From: UBA4644 sp900555855
GTDB taxonomy: Bacteria > Bacillota > Clostridia > Oscillospirales > Butyricicoccaceae
Direction: 5' to 3'
DNA: 60,559 nucleotides
Assembly (NCBI GenBank): GCA_052289195.1
Contig: DAWAJD010000010.1
Span: forward strand, 1-60,559
Shown here: one piece after another, positions 14,832 to 23,424 of the stretch
How positions within the stretch are numbered: the first letter of the stretch is position 1
Layout of the letters: each line of letters begins with the position of its first letter
Position numbers and translations under genes: made by a program
The notes under the pieces: model-generated
What the model saw: only the letters and a program-made list of their open reading frames with translations
The model's database searches: none
What the model was told of the DNA's origin: nothing

Positions 14832-14881
14832 GGCAAAGTTCCTGACAGGAATGTAAATTTTCCCGTCCGTTTTCCGGAAGA

Positions 14882-14910
14882 TTGACTTCCGCACGGTTTT
14901 CCGCTATGAT
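14882..14910 (+). promoter_or_regulatory. Promoter of the lipoprotein-pepT-nagA-MFS operon
   Basis: TTGACT (14882-14887), 17 bp, TATGAT (14905-14910), about 34 bp before the lipoprotein start. Confidence 0.8.
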
Positions 14911-14943
14911 TTATTTATCTGTATTGATCCCATGGAGGCGCTT

Positions 14944-15774
14944 ATGAGACCCATTTCCCGCAAGATCCTTCTCCGTCTGGGGGCGGCGGCGCTGTCGGCG
15001 GCGCTTTTGAGCGGCTGCAGCCTGCTTTCCTTTGAGACGCCGGAGCAGCAGCTGGCCGCGGCGGAGGCCGCCCGGCAGAAGCGGCTGGAGGTGGAGGAAG
15101 ATATTGAGATCACCGCCCTGCAGAGCGGCGAGCTTTCGCTGGAGCGGACGCTGGAAAACAGCGCCGGCTGCCTGCTGGCCACCTATTCCGTCCGGCTGCC
15201 CCAATTCTCCCGCTCCGGCCAGAAGTCCGAGAGCTTCACCCGCATCAACGGCTATTTTGAAAATGAATTTTCCGGCCTGCAGGAGGCCTGCGAAGGCTTT
15301 TTCGCCGATGTCCGGCAGCTGCTGGGCGAGGGCTGGAACGAGCTTTCCGAGCTTTCCCCCGAGGATGTCTCCGCCATTTCGGTGGACTATGCCCTGGCGG
15401 CTGCGCCGGCGGGCTATGTTTCCGTCCGCTGCGACTATACGCTGGCAGAAAACCGGCAGAAGGACAGCTGGAGCCAGGGCGTGGTCTTTCTGCTGGACAA
15501 CGGCTGGGAGCTTTCCCTGGAGACGCTTCTCGGCTCCGACTACGACACCGCCGCGCCGCTGCTGCTGCAGGGCATCTGGGACTGGTGCGGGGAAAACGGC
15601 GTGACCGTCTCTTCGCCGGAGCGCTTTTCCCTTTCGGATTTTTCCCAGGGCTATCTGCTGACGGCCGATTCCCTGATCTTCTATACCCAGCCCTTCCAGC
15701 TCAGCAATGAGGACGGGAGCCGCTACGCCGTGGCCCTGCCCCTTTCCGACTATGCGCAATATCTGAACAGCTGA
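14944..15774 (+). CDS. Secreted lipoprotein, DUF3298/RsiV-like C-terminus
   Basis: A 276-residue protein with a signal peptide and lipobox LLSGC (Cys25), so it is tethered outside the membrane. A charged helix (about 32-55) is followed by a domain with paired strands (ATYSVRLPQF, then FTRINGYFENEF) and a later YAVALPLSDYAQYL. This pattern resembles DUF4163/DUF3298 modules found in RsiV anti-sigma factors and PdaC. Recognition is by pattern only. ATG 14944 is chosen since GGAGG lies 6 bp before it and overlaps the earlier ATG at 14932. It leads a four-gene unit with pepT (31 bp away), nagA and an MFS gene. Confidence 0.75.
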   Translation: MRPISRKILLRLGAAALSAALLSGCSLLSFETPEQQLAAAEAARQKRLEVEEDIEITALQSGELSLERTLENSAGCLLATYSVRLPQFSRSGQKSESFTRINGYFENEFSGLQEACEGFFADVRQLLGEGWNELSELSPEDVSAISVDYALAAAPAGYVSVRCDYTLAENRQKDSWSQGVVFLLDNGWELSLETLLGSDYDTAAPLLLQGIWDWCGENGVTVSSPERFSLSDFSQGYLLTADSLIFYTQPFQLSNEDGSRYAVALPLSDYAQYLNS

Positions 15775-15805
15775 CCGTTTCAAGAAAGAAAGGAGAACGC
15801 TTTTT

Positions 15806-17029
15806 ATGCGCGCTTACGAACGACTGCTTCGCTATGTATCCTTCGACACCGCTTCCGACGCCAATTCTCCCACCTGCCCCAGCACGGAAAAGCAAACGCT
15901 GCTGGGCGCGGCTCTGGTGGAGGAAATGAAGGCGCTGGGCCTGCAAAACGCCCGCATGGATGAACACGGCTATGTTTACGGCACCATCCCCGGCAACATT
16001 CCCGGTTATCAGGGCAAGATCCTGGGCTTTATCGCCCATATGGATGTGGTGGACGATGTTCCCACCACAAACATCCGCCCCCGCATCGTCAAAAATTACG
16101 ACGGCGGCGATATCCTGCTGAACGAGGAAAAGCACATCGTCCTCTCCCCCGCCGAATATCCCGAGCTGCGGGAGAAGCAGGGAAAGGACCTGATGGTCAC
16201 CGACGGCACCACCCTGCTGGGCGCCGACGACAAGGCGGGCATCGCCGAGATCCTGACGCTGGCCGAGGAGCTGATGGCCGACCCCACCTTCCACCACGGC
16301 CCGGTGCAGGTGGCCTTCACCCCCGACGAGGAGATCGGCCGGGGCGCAGACCTGTTTGATGTGGCCGGCTTCGGCGCGGACTACGCCTTCACCATGGATG
16401 GCGGCGCCTACGGCGAGCTGGAATATGAAAACTTCAACGCCGCCTCCATGCGGGTGACGGTGAAGGGCCTGAACATCCATCCCGGCTCCGCCAAAAACAA
16501 GATGAAAAACGCCATGCGCATCGCCATGGAGTTTGAAATGATGCTGCCCGCCGCCAAAAAGCCGGAATATACCGAGGGCTATGAGGGCTTTTTGCATCTG
16601 GACGAGATGGGCGGAACGGTGGAGGAGGCTTTCCTGCGCTATATCCTCCGGGACCACGACAGCAAAAAGCTGGAGGAGCAGAAGCGCCTCTCCCGGGCCG
16701 CTGCCGACTTCCTCAACGCCAAATACGGCCCGGACACGGTTACTCTGGACATCCGGGATTCCTACCGCAATATGGTCCAGCAGATCGAGCCGCACCGCCA
16801 TCTGGTGGACAATGCCATGGAGGCCATGCGCCGCACCGGCGTGGAGCCGGTGGCCCGGGCCATCCGCGGCGGCACCGACGGTGCGCGTCTGTCCTTTATG
16901 GGCCTGCCCTGCCCCAATCTGGGCACCGGCGGCGGCAATTTCCACGGGAAGCTGGAATATTGCTGCATCCAGGAGATGGATCTGGCCGTCCAGTGCATGA
17001 AAAACCTGGTGGAGCTTTACAGCAAATAA
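15806..17029 (+). CDS. pepT: Tripeptide aminopeptidase (peptidase T)
   Basis: A dizinc M20B enzyme releasing the N-terminal residue of tripeptides in the cytoplasm. It has 407 residues, the family norm. Metal and catalytic residues seen are His78 and Asp80 (AHMDVV), Asp141 (GADDKAG), Glu175/176 (TPDEEIG), Asp198 (TMDGG) and His380 (GGGNFHGKLE). GGAG lies 9 bp before the ATG. It is second in the operon and is followed after 66 bp, with a GC-rich hairpin (17046-17070), by nagA. The grouping suggests recycling of wall or dietary peptides together with amino sugars. Confidence 0.95.
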   Translation: MRAYERLLRYVSFDTASDANSPTCPSTEKQTLLGAALVEEMKALGLQNARMDEHGYVYGTIPGNIPGYQGKILGFIAHMDVVDDVPTTNIRPRIVKNYDGGDILLNEEKHIVLSPAEYPELREKQGKDLMVTDGTTLLGADDKAGIAEILTLAEELMADPTFHHGPVQVAFTPDEEIGRGADLFDVAGFGADYAFTMDGGAYGELEYENFNAASMRVTVKGLNIHPGSAKNKMKNAMRIAMEFEMMLPAAKKPEYTEGYEGFLHLDEMGGTVEEAFLRYILRDHDSKKLEEQKRLSRAAADFLNAKYGPDTVTLDIRDSYRNMVQQIEPHRHLVDNAMEAMRRTGVEPVARAIRGGTDGARLSFMGLPCPNLGTGGGNFHGKLEYCCIQEMDLAVQCMKNLVELYSK

Positions 17030-17095
17030 GCATTTCCGAGATCTGCGCCCCTGCCGCAGGGCAGGGGCGTCATTCTGTTTGGGGAGGGAGCGTTT

Positions 17096-18196
17096 ATGAT
17101 TCTGAATCATGCCGCCGTCTTTACCGGTGGGCGCTTTCAGCAGCTGGACATTCAGGTGCGGGAGGGCCGCGTGGCGGCGCTTTCCGAGGTCCTGCCCGCA
17201 GAGCAGGACTGTACCGGGCTTTTGCTGCTGCCCGGGCTGGTGGATCTGCACACCCACGGCTGCGGCGGCTTTGACTTTGACCGCGCAGCGGGTCCGCAGC
17301 TGCGGCACATGGCGGAGACCTATCTTTCCCACGGCGTTACCACCGTCCTGCCCACGCTGATGACCGGCCCTGCGCCGGAGATGCTGGCGGCCGCCGCCCG
17401 GTGCGGCGCGGCCTGCGGAGAGGTTTTTGCGGGGCTTTATCTGGAAGGGCCGTTTTTTGGTCCGGAGAAAAAGGGCGCCCACCGGGCAGACTGTCTCCGG
17501 CCCGTCAGTGAGGCGCTTCTGGACGCGCTGGACGCCGCCTCCGGCGGACGCATCCGCATCGCGGCCATCGACCCCTGTCTGCCGGGAGCGCTGGAGCTGA
17601 TCGCCGCCCGGCGGGACAAGCGCTTTTCCCTGGCCCACACGCCGGCGGACTACGATCAGGCCCAGCGGGCCTTTGCCGCGGGCGCAAATCAGGTGACTCA
17701 TCTTTTCAACGCCATGACCGGCCTGCACCACCGCAGGCCCGGTCTGGTGGGGGCGGCGCTGGCAGGCAGCTGCTTCGCCGAGGTGATCTGCGACGGCATC
17801 CACATCCATCCCGCCGTTTTGAAAACGGCCTTTGCCGCGCTGGGCGGCCGGGGGCTGATCATTTCCGACTCCATGGCGGCCTGCGGCCTTTCCGACGGGC
17901 AATATGCTCTGGGCGGACAGCAGGTCACCGTCTGCGGCCGCCGGGCCACGCTGGCCGACGGCACCATTGCCGGCTCCGTCACCTTCCTGTGGGACGGCAT
18001 GACCCGGCTGCATCAGGCCGGCGTGCCGCTGGAGCAGGCGGTCTCCGCCGCCACGGCTGTTCCCGCCCGGGCCGCAGGACTGGAGACGCGCTGCGGCAGC
18101 ATCGCCCCGGGGATGCCCGCCGACCTCTGTCTCTGCACGCCGGAGCTGCAGCTGCTGCAGGTCTGGAAGGGCGGCCGCTCCGTCCTTCCCCGCTGA
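17096..18196 (+). CDS. nagA: N-acetylglucosamine-6-phosphate deacetylase
   Basis: Removes acetate from GlcNAc-6-phosphate to give glucosamine-6-phosphate, a step in amino-sugar use and murein recycling. It has 366 residues. The amidohydrolase fold is clear: HTHG (His52, His54), the metal Glu117 in LEGPFF, His181 in LAHTPADY, His202 in THLFNAM, and catalytic Asp258 in ISDSMAA. The region HHRRPG matches substrate-binding His/Arg of the family. GGGAGGGA precedes the ATG by 7 bp. nagB is not adjacent. Its 23-bp distance to the MFS gene indicates cotranscription. Confidence 0.94.
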   Translation: MILNHAAVFTGGRFQQLDIQVREGRVAALSEVLPAEQDCTGLLLLPGLVDLHTHGCGGFDFDRAAGPQLRHMAETYLSHGVTTVLPTLMTGPAPEMLAAAARCGAACGEVFAGLYLEGPFFGPEKKGAHRADCLRPVSEALLDALDAASGGRIRIAAIDPCLPGALELIAARRDKRFSLAHTPADYDQAQRAFAAGANQVTHLFNAMTGLHHRRPGLVGAALAGSCFAEVICDGIHIHPAVLKTAFAALGGRGLIISDSMAACGLSDGQYALGGQQVTVCGRRATLADGTIAGSVTFLWDGMTRLHQAGVPLEQAVSAATAVPARAAGLETRCGSIAPGMPADLCLCTPELQLLQVWKGGRSVLPR

Positions 18197-18219
18197 GCTT
18201 TTTCAAAGGAGCCTGATCT

Positions 18220-19422
18220 ATGGAACGACCCTCGCCCCTGCACATTGAGATCAATTATGCCGCCGTTCAGGGGACTTACTGCGCGGGAAGCTGCGCCCTG
18301 ACCACCTTTATGACGGTCTTTCTGGCCTGGAAGGGCTTTTCCGACCGCCAGATCGGCTACACCACCGCCCTGATCTACGGTTCCACCATGGCCCTGCAGC
18401 TTCTGCTGGCGGCCTATCTGGACCGGCACCCCGCCTTTTCCCTGCGCCGGGGCGCGGCGCTGCTTTCGCTGACGGCCTTTGGGCTGGCGGCGGTGCTCTG
18501 CGTGCTGCCGCTGCCCATTTTGGCCATGATGGCCGTTTATACCCTGGCCTGCGCCACAGACAACAGCCGCTCCTCCCTGCTGGCGGCGGTGATGATGCAG
18601 TATCTGAACCGGGGCATCCCCGTGCGCTATGGCTGGCCCCGGGGCGTTGGCTCCATCTGCTATGCGCTCCTTGCCGCCCTGCTGGGCGCGCTGATGGAAC
18701 GGACCAGCCCCGGCATTCTGCTGCCCGCCTTTCTGCTGCTGGATCTGCTGAGCCTGCTGTGTCTGCTGCTCCTGCCCGATCCCGGCCCGCAGCTGAGCGT
18801 TCCCCGGCCCCGAGCCGCGGATTCCTATCTGCAAATGCTGCGGCGCAACCCCACGCTGACGCTGCTGCTGAGCGGCTGCGTTCTGTCCGCCATGGGGCAG
18901 TGCTGCGCTTCCACCTATCTGGTGCGGGTGGTGGAGGCGCTGGGCGGCGGCGAGCGGGAGCTGGGCCTTGCCATCCTGCTGCAGTCCGGCGTGGAGCTGC
19001 CTGCCATGCTGCTTTCCTCCCGGCTGCTGCGGCGCTGGTCCGCCCGGACGCTTCTGACCTTCTCCTTTTTTGCCACGGCGGCAAAAATGCTGCTGATCCT
19101 CTGCTCCGGCAGCCTGGCCATGCTCTATCTGGTGCTGCTGACCTCTGCCTGCTGCTTTGGGCTTTATGGCTTTGCCTCCGTTCTCTTTGCCAACAGCCTG
19201 GTGCCGGAGGAGCAATCCGTCCGGACGCAATCGCTGCTGGCTCTGAGCTATACCTCCGGTCTGGGCGGCGTTTTGGGCAATCTGCTGGGCGGAACACTGA
19301 TCCAGCCTCTGGGCCTGCGGCCGCTGCTGCTGATCTCCGCCGGGCTGTGCGCCTGCGGCGCAGGACTGATGACCCTCTGCGCCCGGCGGCACAAGCGCCA
19401 GACCGCCCCGGCCGCTCAATAA
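18220..19422 (+). CDS. Major facilitator superfamily transporter
   Basis: A 400-residue integral membrane protein with about 12 hydrophobic segments, short hydrophilic ends and a basic C-terminus (RRHKRQ). LMYLNRGIPVRYGWPRGVGS-like loops and the overall shape recall LacY/nucleoside-symporter-like MFS members, where an acidic/Arg pair sits in this loop. The substrate is unknown. As the last gene of the pepT-nagA unit it may carry amino sugars, muropeptides or peptides, which is inference. AAGGAG precedes the ATG. A strong terminator follows at 19438. Confidence 0.85.
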   Translation: MERPSPLHIEINYAAVQGTYCAGSCALTTFMTVFLAWKGFSDRQIGYTTALIYGSTMALQLLLAAYLDRHPAFSLRRGAALLSLTAFGLAAVLCVLPLPILAMMAVYTLACATDNSRSSLLAAVMMQYLNRGIPVRYGWPRGVGSICYALLAALLGALMERTSPGILLPAFLLLDLLSLLCLLLLPDPGPQLSVPRPRAADSYLQMLRRNPTLTLLLSGCVLSAMGQCCASTYLVRVVEALGGGERELGLAILLQSGVELPAMLLSSRLLRRWSARTLLTFSFFATAAKMLLILCSGSLAMLYLVLLTSACCFGLYGFASVLFANSLVPEEQSVRTQSLLALSYTSGLGGVLGNLLGGTLIQPLGLRPLLLISAGLCACGAGLMTLCARRHKRQTAPAAQ

Positions 19423-19437
19423 ATAAGCCAGCCTTGC

Positions 19438-19475
19438 AAAAGCGCCCTGCGGAAGCCTTCCGCAGGGCGCTTTTC
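19438..19475. terminator. Bidirectional terminator between the MFS gene and the amidohydrolases
   Basis: AAAAGCGCCCTGCGGAAG-CC-CTTCCGCAGGGCGCTTTT-type stem of at least 13 perfect pairs, with A and T runs on both sides of convergent genes. Confidence 0.95.
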
Positions 19476-19489
19476 GTTGTTCTTTGATT

Positions 19490-21106
19490 TTATTTCTCAA
19501 ACACCACCTCGCCGGCCACAATGGTCATCACCGGCCGGATGGTGCGGATCTCCATGGGGTCGCAGGTGAAGAGATCCCGGTCCAGCACGGCGAAGTCCGC
19601 CAAAAAGCCCGGCGCGATGCGGCCCTTGGTGTCCTCCTGAAACTCTGCCCAGGCAGAGCCTGCGGTATAGGCGTCCACCGCCTGCTCCACAGAGACCCGC
19701 TCCGCGGGGAAGAAGCCGCCCTCCGGCCAGCCCGTCTTGTCCTTCCGGGTAACGGCGGAATAAAGGTTCGGGAAGGGGTCGCAGTCCTCCACGGGGGAAT
19801 CCGTGCCGTAGGAGACCCTTCCGCCCAGCTTCTCCAGCGTCTGAAAGGCGTAGGAGGTGGAGGAAAGGGCCTCGCCGCAGCGGGAGACCACCGCGTGCAT
19901 ATCGTAGTCCAAAAAGATCGGCTGGTAAAAGGCAGGAACCTGATCCCGCACCATGCGCTGCAGCAGCGGCAGATCCGTGATCTGGCAATGGATCAGCCCG
20001 TGGCGCAGGGGATTTTTGCCTCCGTGCAGGACGGTCTCATAGCTCTCCAGCGTCTCCTCCACGGCCCGGTCGCCAATCACATGGGTGACCACCTGCATCC
20101 CGTTTTCATCCGCCGCCCGGCAATATTCATCCATCAGCGCCCGATCCATGACGGTGATGCCCCGGTTGCCTGCGTCGTCCAGATAATCCTGCCGCATGAG
20201 GGCGGTGCGGCCGCCCAGCGAGCCGTCCTTGAAGAGCTTCACCGGGCCGAGCTTCAGCCGGTCGGTCTCATAGCGGGCAAAGCGCTGTTCGTCGGCGCAA
20301 AACTCCCGCAGCTCCGCCGGCGATTCAAAGGAGATCTGATAGCGGTAGCGCAGCTTGCAGCGGCCCTGCTCATAAAGCTCCTTCAGCAGCGGCATCAAAA
20401 GCGCCCGGGAGGCCCAGGAGGTGCCTGCATCATTGGACTGCACGCTGGTGACGCCCCGGGACAGGGCATACTCCGCCGCCTGCAGGAACATGCTCTCCAC
20501 CGCCTCCCGGCTGTAGCCGGGGATGGTGCCCACGGCCATGCCGCAGCCGTTTTCCGTAAAGACGCCGGAGGGCTCGCCCTGGGCGTCCCGTTCCCAGGTG
20601 CCGCCGGTATACTGGGGAGAAGCCTTCGTCAGGCCCAGCAGCTCCACCACCCGGCTGTTGCCCGTGGCCACATGGCCGCAGATCCGCTCCAGCACCACAG
20701 GGATATCCGTGGCCACCCGGTCCAGATCGTGCCGGTCCGGGATGCGCTTTTCCCCGGTGAACAGATCCTGATTCCAGCCCACGGCGTGGATCCCCTGGGC
20801 GCAGCGCTCCGGATAGCGCTGCCGGTATGCCCGGACCCGCTCCACCAGCTCGTCGATGGAGCGGACGCCGGTGATATCCGCCTCATACATGCCAACGCCA
20901 ACGCCCAGCAGATGCATGTGGCTGTCGTTCAGGCCGGGGATCACGGTCCTTCCGCCGCAGTCGACCACCTGCGCGTTGCCCGCCGCCGCAAGAATGTCTG
21001 CCGTCATCCCCACCTGACGGATAACGCCGTCCTCGCAAAGGGCCGCCTGTGCAAAAACGCCCGGCTTCACATAAAGCTTTCCGTTGACCAGTGCCAGCTG
21101 TTTCAT
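19490..21106 (-). CDS. YtcJ-type amidohydrolase (amidohydrolase family 3), second copy
   Basis: A 538-residue metal-dependent amidohydrolase. N-terminal beta residues lead to DSHMHLLG (HxH metal site, near residue 60). VKLFKDGSLGGRTALM supplies the bridging-Lys region, THVIGDRAV and HCQITD give further His ligands, and GTDSPVED carries the catalytic Asp. The reaction is unknown for most YtcJ proteins; some act on N-acyl or formamide substrates. The ATG overlaps the TGA of the upstream paralogue by 4 bp, indicating translational coupling. The two proteins are the same length class and clearly related, so they arose by duplication. There is no signal peptide. Confidence 0.9.
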   Translation of the reverse strand: MKQLALVNGKLYVKPGVFAQAALCEDGVIRQVGMTADILAAAGNAQVVDCGGRTVIPGLNDSHMHLLGVGVGMYEADITGVRSIDELVERVRAYRQRYPERCAQGIHAVGWNQDLFTGEKRIPDRHDLDRVATDIPVVLERICGHVATGNSRVVELLGLTKASPQYTGGTWERDAQGEPSGVFTENGCGMAVGTIPGYSREAVESMFLQAAEYALSRGVTSVQSNDAGTSWASRALLMPLLKELYEQGRCKLRYRYQISFESPAELREFCADEQRFARYETDRLKLGPVKLFKDGSLGGRTALMRQDYLDDAGNRGITVMDRALMDEYCRAADENGMQVVTHVIGDRAVEETLESYETVLHGGKNPLRHGLIHCQITDLPLLQRMVRDQVPAFYQPIFLDYDMHAVVSRCGEALSSTSYAFQTLEKLGGRVSYGTDSPVEDCDPFPNLYSAVTRKDKTGWPEGGFFPAERVSVEQAVDAYTAGSAWAEFQEDTKGRIAPGFLADFAVLDRDLFTCDPMEIRTIRPVMTIVAGEVVFEK

Positions 21107-22758
21107 AAAGATGCTCCTCCCACTTGATTTTCCCGGTCCCAGACCGGCTTTCCATCGATAAAGGTCCGCGTGACCCGGGTCTGCAAGATCTCCCGCGCAG
21201 GACAGGTCAGCAGATCGTGATCCACCGTGATGAAGTCTGCTACAAAGCCCGGGGCGATCCTGCCCTTCCAGTCCTCATCCCGGGAGGCGTAGGCGCCCGC
21301 CGCCGTATAGGCATAAAGGGCCTGCCGCCGGGTGACGGCCTGCTCGGGCCGGTAGGGCCCGCGGCCCTGCAGATCCCGCCGGGTGACGGCGCAGTAAATG
21401 CCCCGCATGGGGTCAAAATCCTCCACCGGGCAGTCGGTGCCGAAGGCAGTGCAGACGCCCTCCTCCATATAATCCCGGAAGGCGTAGGATGTGTCTGCAA
21501 GGGCCTGCCCCACCCGCTCTTTCACGATATGGATATCATAATCCAGAAACACCGGCTGCACATAGGCGATGAGCTCCAGCTCCCGGAAGGCCCGCACCTG
21601 CGCCTGCTCGGTGATCTGGCAATGAACGATGCCATGGCGGGGACGGTACCAGGGCATGGTGTCCCGCGCCTGCCGAATGGCATTTTGACACATCTGCACG
21701 GCGCCGTCGCCGATGGCGTGGATGGCCACGGCCATATTGTGCCCATGCGCCCTGCAGACCAGCCGGGTCAGCTCTTCCTGCCGGTAGATGGGCAGGCCGC
21801 AGGTCTCCGGCGCATCGGCATAGGGCCTGAGCAGATACGCCGTCCGCGCCCCCAGAGAGCCGTCTGCCAGCAGCTTGACGCAGGCATATTTCACCCGCCG
21901 GTCGCCAAAGCCGCCGCCCAGTCGCTCCTGATCAAAAAACCGATCCATATCCTCCCAGGCGGGCAGCACCACCTGCTCGCCGATGCGCAGCTGCAGCGTT
22001 CCCTGCCGGGAAAGGCGGAGCAGCTCCTCCATCAGCTCGTAGGGCCGGGGCGCATAGAGAAAATCGTCGGACTGAACGCTGGTGACGCCCTTTTCAAAGA
22101 GCCGCACCTGCTCCCTTGCCATGCGCCGGGCCAGCTCTCTTTCGTCCGGCGTGGGGATGCGGGATTTGATGGCGTCCAGCAGGGCCTCCTTCACCACGCC
22201 GGTAAGCCGCCCCTGTCCGTCCCTTTCCAGAAAATCGCCCCATTCCGCGGTTTGCTCCGTCAGGCCCAGAGCCGCCAGCGCCGGCGTGTTCAGCGCGCCG
22301 ATATGATAGCAGGTGCGCATGATGAAGATGGGAATTTCCCGGGAAATGCCATCCAGATCCTCCCGGGTGGGAAAGCGCTTTTCATCGGTGAAAAAATCCT
22401 GATTCCAGCCCTCGCCCATGAGCCAAAGCCCGCTCTGCGGGTCAAACTCCTCCCGCAAAAAGCGGGCCATTTCCTCCAATACTGCCTTCAGCGAGCGGCA
22501 GCTCCGCAGATCTGCGCCCATACGGGCCTTCACATAATGCAGCCAATGCATGTGGCTGTCGTTGAAGCCGGGCAGCAGCTGCTGCCCGCCGCAGTCCAGC
22601 TGCTGCAGCTCCGGCTGCGGGTACCGCCGAAGGAATTCCTCTGTCTCCGCCGCCGTCCCCACAAAGGCAAAGGCGCCCTCCGCCACCACTGCGCTCTGGG
22701 CGCGGGGCCTGCGGCGATCCATGGTCAGAATGTCCGCGTTTTTGATCCAAAGTGCCAT
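21103..22758 (-). CDS. YtcJ-type amidohydrolase (amidohydrolase family 3), first copy
   Basis: A 551-residue paralogue of the next gene. Motifs match: DSHMHWLH (metal HxH), VKLLADGSLGARTAY, AIHAIGDGAVQM, HCQITEQAQ and GTDCPVEDFDP. Compared with the downstream copy the active-site residues are conserved while surface regions differ, so the two may have split substrates or act together. Start 22758 is preferred, with AGGAG 7 bp upstream; the longer frame to 22866 runs into the Nudix gene. It lies 43 bp after the Nudix gene in one apparent operon. Confidence 0.9.
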   Translation of the reverse strand: MALWIKNADILTMDRRRPRAQSAVVAEGAFAFVGTAAETEEFLRRYPQPELQQLDCGGQQLLPGFNDSHMHWLHYVKARMGADLRSCRSLKAVLEEMARFLREEFDPQSGLWLMGEGWNQDFFTDEKRFPTREDLDGISREIPIFIMRTCYHIGALNTPALAALGLTEQTAEWGDFLERDGQGRLTGVVKEALLDAIKSRIPTPDERELARRMAREQVRLFEKGVTSVQSDDFLYAPRPYELMEELLRLSRQGTLQLRIGEQVVLPAWEDMDRFFDQERLGGGFGDRRVKYACVKLLADGSLGARTAYLLRPYADAPETCGLPIYRQEELTRLVCRAHGHNMAVAIHAIGDGAVQMCQNAIRQARDTMPWYRPRHGIVHCQITEQAQVRAFRELELIAYVQPVFLDYDIHIVKERVGQALADTSYAFRDYMEEGVCTAFGTDCPVEDFDPMRGIYCAVTRRDLQGRGPYRPEQAVTRRQALYAYTAAGAYASRDEDWKGRIAPGFVADFITVDHDLLTCPAREILQTRVTRTFIDGKPVWDRENQVGGASL

Positions 22759-22801
22759 CGGTCTGCTCCTTTTCTTCCGTATTGCTGTTTTTCCTGTTCC
22801 G

Positions 22802-23281
22802 TTACGCCCGCTCCAGCGAAAGCGGCCGCCCGTTGAGGGTGGCGCTCTGCAGCGTCTCCCCCGCATAGACCAGCTTCAGAGAAAAGAAGGGCGTGTCCTG
22901 CCACAAAAGCTCCAGAAAGATCCGGTCTCCGGCCCACATGGGCAAGGCGAGGAGCTTGTCCCGGGGCAGCCACTCCAGCTGGCCCTCGTCACATTCCGTC
23001 AGCTGCCCCGTCCAGCCCCGGGCGGTAAACAGATGCATCTGCTCTGCGGGCCAGCGGTCAGAGACAAAGGTGACGATGCCCCGGTAGGCATAATCCGTCA
23101 GCGTCAGGCCGGTCTCCTCCCGGGTCTCCCGCAGGGCGCAGTCCTCCGGGCTCTCGCCCTCCTCAAACTTTCCTCCCACGCCGATCCATTTATCGCGGTT
23201 CTCATCGTTGCCTTTTTTTACCCGATGGAGCATCAAAACCTGGTCGCCCCGCTGCAGGTAGCAAAGGCTGGTCTGCTTCAC
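22802..23281 (-). CDS. Nudix hydrolase (MutT/8-oxo-dGTPase-like)
   Basis: A 159-residue protein with a complete Nudix box GKFEEGESPEDCALRETREE followed by TGL (about residues 37-59), the Mg-binding helix that hydrolyses nucleoside diphosphate-linked compounds. VSDRWPAEQMHLFTA and WLPRDKLLALPMW match the YtkD/MutT subgroup that cleans 8-oxo-dGTP. Exact substrate is inferred. It heads the unit with two amidohydrolases. Its minus-strand promoter shares the -35 region with the divergent transglutaminase gene. Confidence 0.9.
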   Translation of the reverse strand: MKQTSLCYLQRGDQVLMLHRVKKGNDENRDKWIGVGGKFEEGESPEDCALRETREETGLTLTDYAYRGIVTFVSDRWPAEQMHLFTARGWTGQLTECDEGQLEWLPRDKLLALPMWAGDRIFLELLWQDTPFFSLKLVYAGETLQSATLNGRPLSLERA

Positions 23282-23314
23282 AACGCCTTCCCTCCTTTTT
23301 GCTTTGCTGGTTCC

Positions 23315-23366
23315 ATTCTACCACATCCGCCTTTTGCTTGACAAGCGGCAGTATGGGCTTTATTAT
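23315..23366. promoter_or_regulatory. Divergent promoters with overlapping -35 boxes
   Basis: Plus strand: TTGACA (23338-23343), 17 bp, TATTAT (23361-23366) for the transglutaminase gene. Minus strand: TTGTCA (23339-23344), 18 bp, TAGAAT (23315-23320) for the Nudix operon. The two -35 elements occupy the same bases, so only one polymerase can bind at a time. Confidence 0.8.
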
Positions 23367-23424
23367 TTCAATGGTAAGAATAATTTTTAGATTGCAGGAA
23401 TATTTTTTAGAAGGAGTGTCTTTT

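Noticed and set aside
17046..17070. Hairpin between pepT and nagA as a terminator
   Set aside because: Strong GC stem but no T run; more likely a processing or stability element.
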